NCBI GenBank assembly: GCA_913058245.1
Contig: CAJXQJ010000011.1
Coordinates: 1-64,000 of the forward strand
DNA length: 64,000 nt
Reading direction: 5' to 3'
Origin: an uncultured Colwellia sp.
GTDB taxonomy: Bacteria > Pseudomonadota > Gammaproteobacteria > Enterobacterales > Alteromonadaceae
Positions 61,243 through 64,000 of the stretch are shown piece after piece; the first letter of the stretch is position 1; every line of letters begins with the position of its first letter. Under the pieces are notes generated by a model. That model was not told the DNA's origin. It worked only from the letters and a program-made list of their open reading frames with translations, and ran no database searches. Position numbers and translations under genes: made by a program.

Positions 61243-61890
61243 ATGAAGATAGCAATAGTTTTGGGAGCGACAGGTTTAGTAGGAAAAAAACTTGTCGAAA
61301 GATTAGTGAAAGAGCCGAGTATTGAAAAAGTTGTTACTATTACAAGGCGACATGTTGAATACGCATCCCCAAAAATTGTTAATGAAGTTATCAACTTTGA
61401 AAATATTGAGGAATACATTAATGTTTTTAGAGGAGATATGATTTTTTCATGCTTAGGGTCAACGGTCAAACAAGCCGGAACTTTTCAAAAGCAAAGAAAA
61501 GTTGACTTCGAATACCAGTACAAAGCAGCAAAGCTAGCTTCAGAAAATAAAGTAAGTCATTATATTTTAGTTTCTTCTAGTGCCGCTAATGAAAAAAGTA
61601 AAAGCCCATATTTAAAAATGAAAGGTGAATTAGAGACTGAAGTTTCAGCGTTGCCTTTCAAACAGATAACTATATTACAGCCCTCTCTTCTAAAAGGAGA
61701 GCGCGAGTCTTTTCGGTTAGGAGAGACTATTGCAAACTGGTTACTTCCCATTATATGTAAATTGCCATTTCTTAAGCGGTACAGACCAATATCAGGAGAA
61801 GATGTTGCTAAGAAAATGGTGTCGGTTAGCTTGTCGCTTGGAAAAGGGAAGGAAATATACCGGCTTGATGAACTTTTTAGTAAAAGGTAA
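61243..61890 (+). CDS. NAD(P)-binding Rossmann protein (atypical SDR)
   Basis: 215 residues from the ATG at 61243; a TTG at 61213 is the alternative. Dinucleotide loop VLGATGLVGKKLVERL at the start, then FSCLGSTVKQAGTFQKQRKVD, ILVSSSAANEKSKSPYLKMKGELE and ILQPSLLKGERESFRLGE, the pattern of the HTATIP2/YwnB-type atypical short-chain dehydrogenases. Substrate unknown. Cassette gene with an attC 13 bases after the stop. Confidence 0.85.
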   Translation: MKIAIVLGATGLVGKKLVERLVKEPSIEKVVTITRRHVEYASPKIVNEVINFENIEEYINVFRGDMIFSCLGSTVKQAGTFQKQRKVDFEYQYKAAKLASENKVSHYILVSSSAANEKSKSPYLKMKGELETEVSALPFKQITILQPSLLKGERESFRLGETIANWLLPIICKLPFLKRYRPISGEDVAKKMVSVSLSLGKGKEIYRLDELFSKR

Positions 61891-61902
61891 AGTTAAACAA
61901 AG

Positions 61903-62002
61903 CTCTAACAAGCTGTTCAAGCGGGACAAATAACAGCTGGCTGGTTCCGCTTCGCTTCACATTTTAGCCAATTACAATTTGCCCCTTAATAGTACGTTAG
62001 TT
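61903..62002 (+). repeat. attC site, canonical
   Basis: 100 bases from CTCTAAC to GTTAGTT; AAGCTGTTCAAGCGGGACAA left arm, TGGCTGGTTCCGC...TTTTAGCCA centre. Confidence 0.9.
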
Positions 62003-62018
62003 GCCAAAGGAGAATCTG

Positions 62019-62366
62019 GTGAACGTTGATGATATTAGAGTTTTCATCCCTAGTAAGAATTACGAAATATCTAAGTCCTTTTACCAAGCTTTAGGCTTTA
62101 AAATGGATTATGTAACTGATGATTTATCTTTATTCGAAAATGGCGAATGTACGTTTTTTCTACAACGGTTTTATAACGAAGAGTTAGCAAAAAATTTAAT
62201 GCTTCAACTTTCAATTTTAGATATAAATGAAGCCTTTGAGGTTATTTCAAGTCTTGATGGTTTCGACATAAAGTATGAACCAATTAAAATTGAGCATTGG
62301 GGGAAAGTTGTTTATCTGTGGGGGCCATCAGGAGAACTTTGGCATGTCACAGAATTTAGCAACTAA
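62019..62366 (+). CDS. VOC-family (glyoxalase-fold) protein
   Basis: 115 residues from the GTG at 62019 (AAAGGAGA six bases upstream); the frame opens in the attC core. One vicinal-oxygen-chelate domain: VNVDDIRVFIPSKNYEISKSFYQALGF, CTFFLQRFYNEELAKN, and GPSGELWHVTEF at the end with a metal-ligand-like His/Glu pair. Could be a lyase-like enzyme or a drug-binding protein of the bleomycin-resistance type. Stop codon lies in the next attC. Confidence 0.85.
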   Translation: MNVDDIRVFIPSKNYEISKSFYQALGFKMDYVTDDLSLFENGECTFFLQRFYNEELAKNLMLQLSILDINEAFEVISSLDGFDIKYEPIKIEHWGKVVYLWGPSGELWHVTEFSN

Positions 62367-62458
62367 TAAGCTGTTCAAACGTAAAAATACAGCAGGCTGT
62401 TTTCACTCCGTTCAACATTTTAGCCAACTACAATTCTCCCCTTAACAGGGCGTTATGT
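62361..62458 (+). repeat. attC site, canonical
   Basis: 98 bases from AACTAAT to GTTATGT; AAGCTGTTCAAACG left arm, CAGGCTGTTTTCACTCC...TTTTAGCCAAC centre. Confidence 0.88.
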
Positions 62459-62492
62459 TACTTAACTCTTCATTATTTCAATCGAGGCACTT

Positions 62493-63035
62493 GTGGGTTC
62501 TTTTAAAAATATTAATGTAGTAGGAACAAGCGCTAGTGGTAAATCTACATTTAGCAAAGAATTAGCGGCTAAATTGAATGTTCGATATATAGAAATGGAT
62601 GAACTCTTCTGGAAACCTAACTGGGAAGAGTCGAGTAATAATGAGTTTCTTTCTAAAATCGAGGTAGCTATTTCGAAGGATGGCTGGGTTCTTGATGGTA
62701 ATTACTCCAGAACTGCCTCGTTAAAATGGGCCAAAGTTAACACAATTATTTGGCTCGATTACTCGTTAAGTCGCACTATATTTCAGGCCTTTAAAAGAGC
62801 AATTCAGCGAATTATAAGTAAACAAGAAATATGGCCTAATACTGGAAATGTTGAATCATTTAAAAAAACATTTCTTAGTCGAAAGTCAATAATTCTCTGG
62901 ACATTGCAAAACTATCATTCAAATCGTAAGAAATATTTTGAAATAATGAAATCTGAGAGATATTCACACATTGATTTCGTTAGGTTAAACTCGCCAAAGC
63001 AGGCAAAAAAATTTATTGCTGAATCTCTTGTGTAG
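62493..63035 (+). CDS. P-loop NTPase, adenylate-kinase/FlaR-like
   Basis: 180 residues. Walker A GTSASGKSTFSKELA at the start, then the substrate-site words YIEMDELFWKPNW and GWVLDGNYSRT, LIWLDYSLSRT-like Walker B region and a basic C-terminal helix set. This is the pattern of the topology-modulation (FlaR) / shikimate-kinase-like small kinases; substrate unknown. Start GTG at 62493 with GAGG about 6 bases upstream. Complete cassette. Confidence 0.85.
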   Translation: MGSFKNINVVGTSASGKSTFSKELAAKLNVRYIEMDELFWKPNWEESSNNEFLSKIEVAISKDGWVLDGNYSRTASLKWAKVNTIIWLDYSLSRTIFQAFKRAIQRIISKQEIWPNTGNVESFKKTFLSRKSIILWTLQNYHSNRKKYFEIMKSERYSHIDFVRLNSPKQAKKFIAESLV

Positions 63036-63041
63036 TTAACA

Positions 63042-63109
63042 ATATAACAAACTAATTAACAGGACAAAAAGCTAGAGAGCTATTTTTGTCCTTTATTAGG
63101 GCGTTAGCA
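63042..63109 (+). repeat. attC site, short form (68 bp)
   Basis: From ATATAAC to GTTAGCA with AGGACAAAAA / TTTTTGTCCT arms around CTAGAGAG. About 30 bases shorter than the others; the usual TTCGCTTC...TTTTAGCC centre is missing. Confidence 0.85.
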
Positions 63110-63122
63110 GTACAGGAAAGTT

Positions 63123-63491
63123 ATGTATCAAGGAAGCTGCCTCTGTGGCAAAATTAAATATCGATTACTAAGTAAGCCGAAAAAGGTTACGAGTTGTCAT
63201 TGTACTATGTGTCAAAAGCAACATGGTGCAGCTTTTGCAACATACGGAAGCCTTCTAAAAGCAGATTTAGAGTATGTTGTTGGAAAACGGCTTTTAAAAT
63301 CTTATAACTCATCAGGGACAATTAAACGCAAATTTTGTGGCGAGTGTGGTTCTAATATTGAGTGGTCTGGAAGCTCTAATTTTCCAGACTGGACATCAGT
63401 TACGCTATCAACCTTGGATACACCTTTTTATCCTGAAGAAATTTCGAATATCTATACTGAAACAAGGCAGTGTTGGCTAAAATACAGCTAA
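63123..63491 (+). CDS. GFA-family (glutathione-dependent formaldehyde-activating fold) protein
   Basis: 122 residues with the GFA zinc-binding cysteine pattern: SCLCGKIKY, CHCTMCQKQHGAAFATY and FCGECGSNIEW. The family includes S-(hydroxymethyl)glutathione synthase, but most members are uncharacterised, so the reaction is not assigned. AGGAAAG upstream of the ATG. The stop lies inside the next attC. Confidence 0.88.
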   Translation: MYQGSCLCGKIKYRLLSKPKKVTSCHCTMCQKQHGAAFATYGSLLKADLEYVVGKRLLKSYNSSGTIKRKFCGECGSNIEWSGSSNFPDWTSVTLSTLDTPFYPEEISNIYTETRQCWLKYS

Positions 63492-63585
63492 CAAGCAAGT
63501 TAATTAGGATACGTAAAGTTGGCTGCGTTCTGCTTTGTTACACATTTCAGCCAGCGTTGCTTAGCCTATCATTTGGGCGTTATTT
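63486..63585 (+). repeat. attC site, canonical
   Basis: 100 bases from AGCTAAC to GTTATTT, with AAAGTTGGCTGCG...TTTCAGCCAGC centre. Module A starts two bases after the core. Confidence 0.88.
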
Positions 63586-63587
63586 TT

Positions 63588-63715
63588 GGCCTTACTTACT
63601 AAACTGATTGCTGGATTGGACTGATTTTAGCTAAACATATAGCCTCTAATGCAGCAAGGTGTACTAATGGTGTACTTTTGATTTTTCAAAGGTTCGGGTG
63701 TACTTCGTTAATTCA
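63588..63715 (+). repeat. Module A, copy 4
   Basis: Near-identical to copy 2 (GGCCTTACTTACTAAACTGA through GTGTACTAATGGTGTACTTT) up to GTGTACTTCGTTAATTC. Between this and module B lie about 100 AT-rich bases with no gene seen. Confidence 0.88.
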
Positions 63716-63821
63716 TATTAGTGAGAAGTATTAGTAAAGACCAGAGAACAGTGTTTTATTTATTTAATCTTTTGATATTAAATATAAAGGCGTCTCTTTA
63801 AATGTTCCGTATTATTGCGAA

Positions 63822-63961
63822 CTCTCACTAATTCGGTCTTTTGTGCTTCATTTAGTCTTTTCTAGTTTCTAATGCTTTGAAATTGTGTGACATTAATGTC
63901 AATCAAATGAATTTTATGGGGCGGGAATTACTGAGACGTCTACATAACAAGCTAGTTATAT
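63822..63961 (+). repeat. Module B, copy 4 (ends in collapsed attC)
   Basis: CTCTCACTAATTCGG to ACATAAC-AAGCTA-GTTATAT. Here the inverse core is a perfect RYYYAAC-type box. Whatever follows lies beyond 64 kb, so the array is cut by the window edge. Confidence 0.85.
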
Positions 63962-64000
63962 GCACCTAAAAGGTTGATTATCGCCGTTAGAGAAAAATCA

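Overview
The window is AT-rich gammaproteobacterial chromosome. The gene set (epmA, glnA-ntrBC, typA, dtd, hslVU-ftsN-priA-rpmE, dnaB-alr, rraA, a hut cluster, SPFH/NfeD genes, many c-di-GMP and chemotaxis proteins, a large secreted nuclease) suggests a marine Alteromonadales member of the Colwellia/Thalassotalea kind. That placement is inferred from gene content and protein resemblance only.

Layout. 1-6 kb: the end of a 5S rRNA with its terminator, epmA, and a nitrogen-control block on the minus strand (glnA, a DUF4124 protein, ntrB, ntrC) with recognisable NtrC sites and a sigma-54 promoter. 6-18 kb: typA, two small hypothetical genes, yihY, a proline iminopeptidase with dtd, a methyltransferase divergent from yiiD, small exported and membrane proteins, an nfeD-SPFH-SPFH operon and a membrane-anchored XRE regulator. 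18-24 kb: histidine degradation (hutC-hutH-hutU against hutI) around two identical HutC-type palindromes. 24-31 kb: two GGDEF/EAL-type membrane proteins, rraA and a chemoreceptor. 31-42 kb: conserved housekeeping genes, broken by an ECF sigma / membrane protein / DUF4097 operon. 42-51 kb: yjbQ, cheX, a MerR regulator, a 1349-residue secreted protein joining two unrelated nucleases, and a few accessory genes.

51.7 kb to the right edge is a cassette array. Sixteen mostly small genes, all on the plus strand, are separated by roughly 100-bp imperfect palindromes that end in a GTTRRRY-type core, i.e. integron attC sites. I count 12 good or fair sites, one short 68-bp site and three degenerate ones. 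No integron integrase or attI is visible, so within this window it is a cluster of attC sites lacking an integrase (CALIN) or the interior of a larger array. Cassette products include NTF2-like proteins, a lipoprotein, small membrane proteins, a Cdd1-type HhH protein, DUF1428, a quinone-reductase-like flavoprotein, GNAT, VOC, a P-loop kinase-like protein, a GFA-family protein, an NAD(P)-binding protein and a full diguanylate cyclase.

The least explained feature is a composite non-coding repeat scattered through the array. Module A (about 130 bp) occurs four times and carries three GTGTACT-type words. Module B (about 135 bp) occurs three times complete and twice as right-end fragments; it has inverted ends and finishes in what looks like an attC collapsed to its two outer core boxes. 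It sits directly upstream of several cassette genes, so it may be a gene-less cassette, a promoter cassette or a small mobile element.
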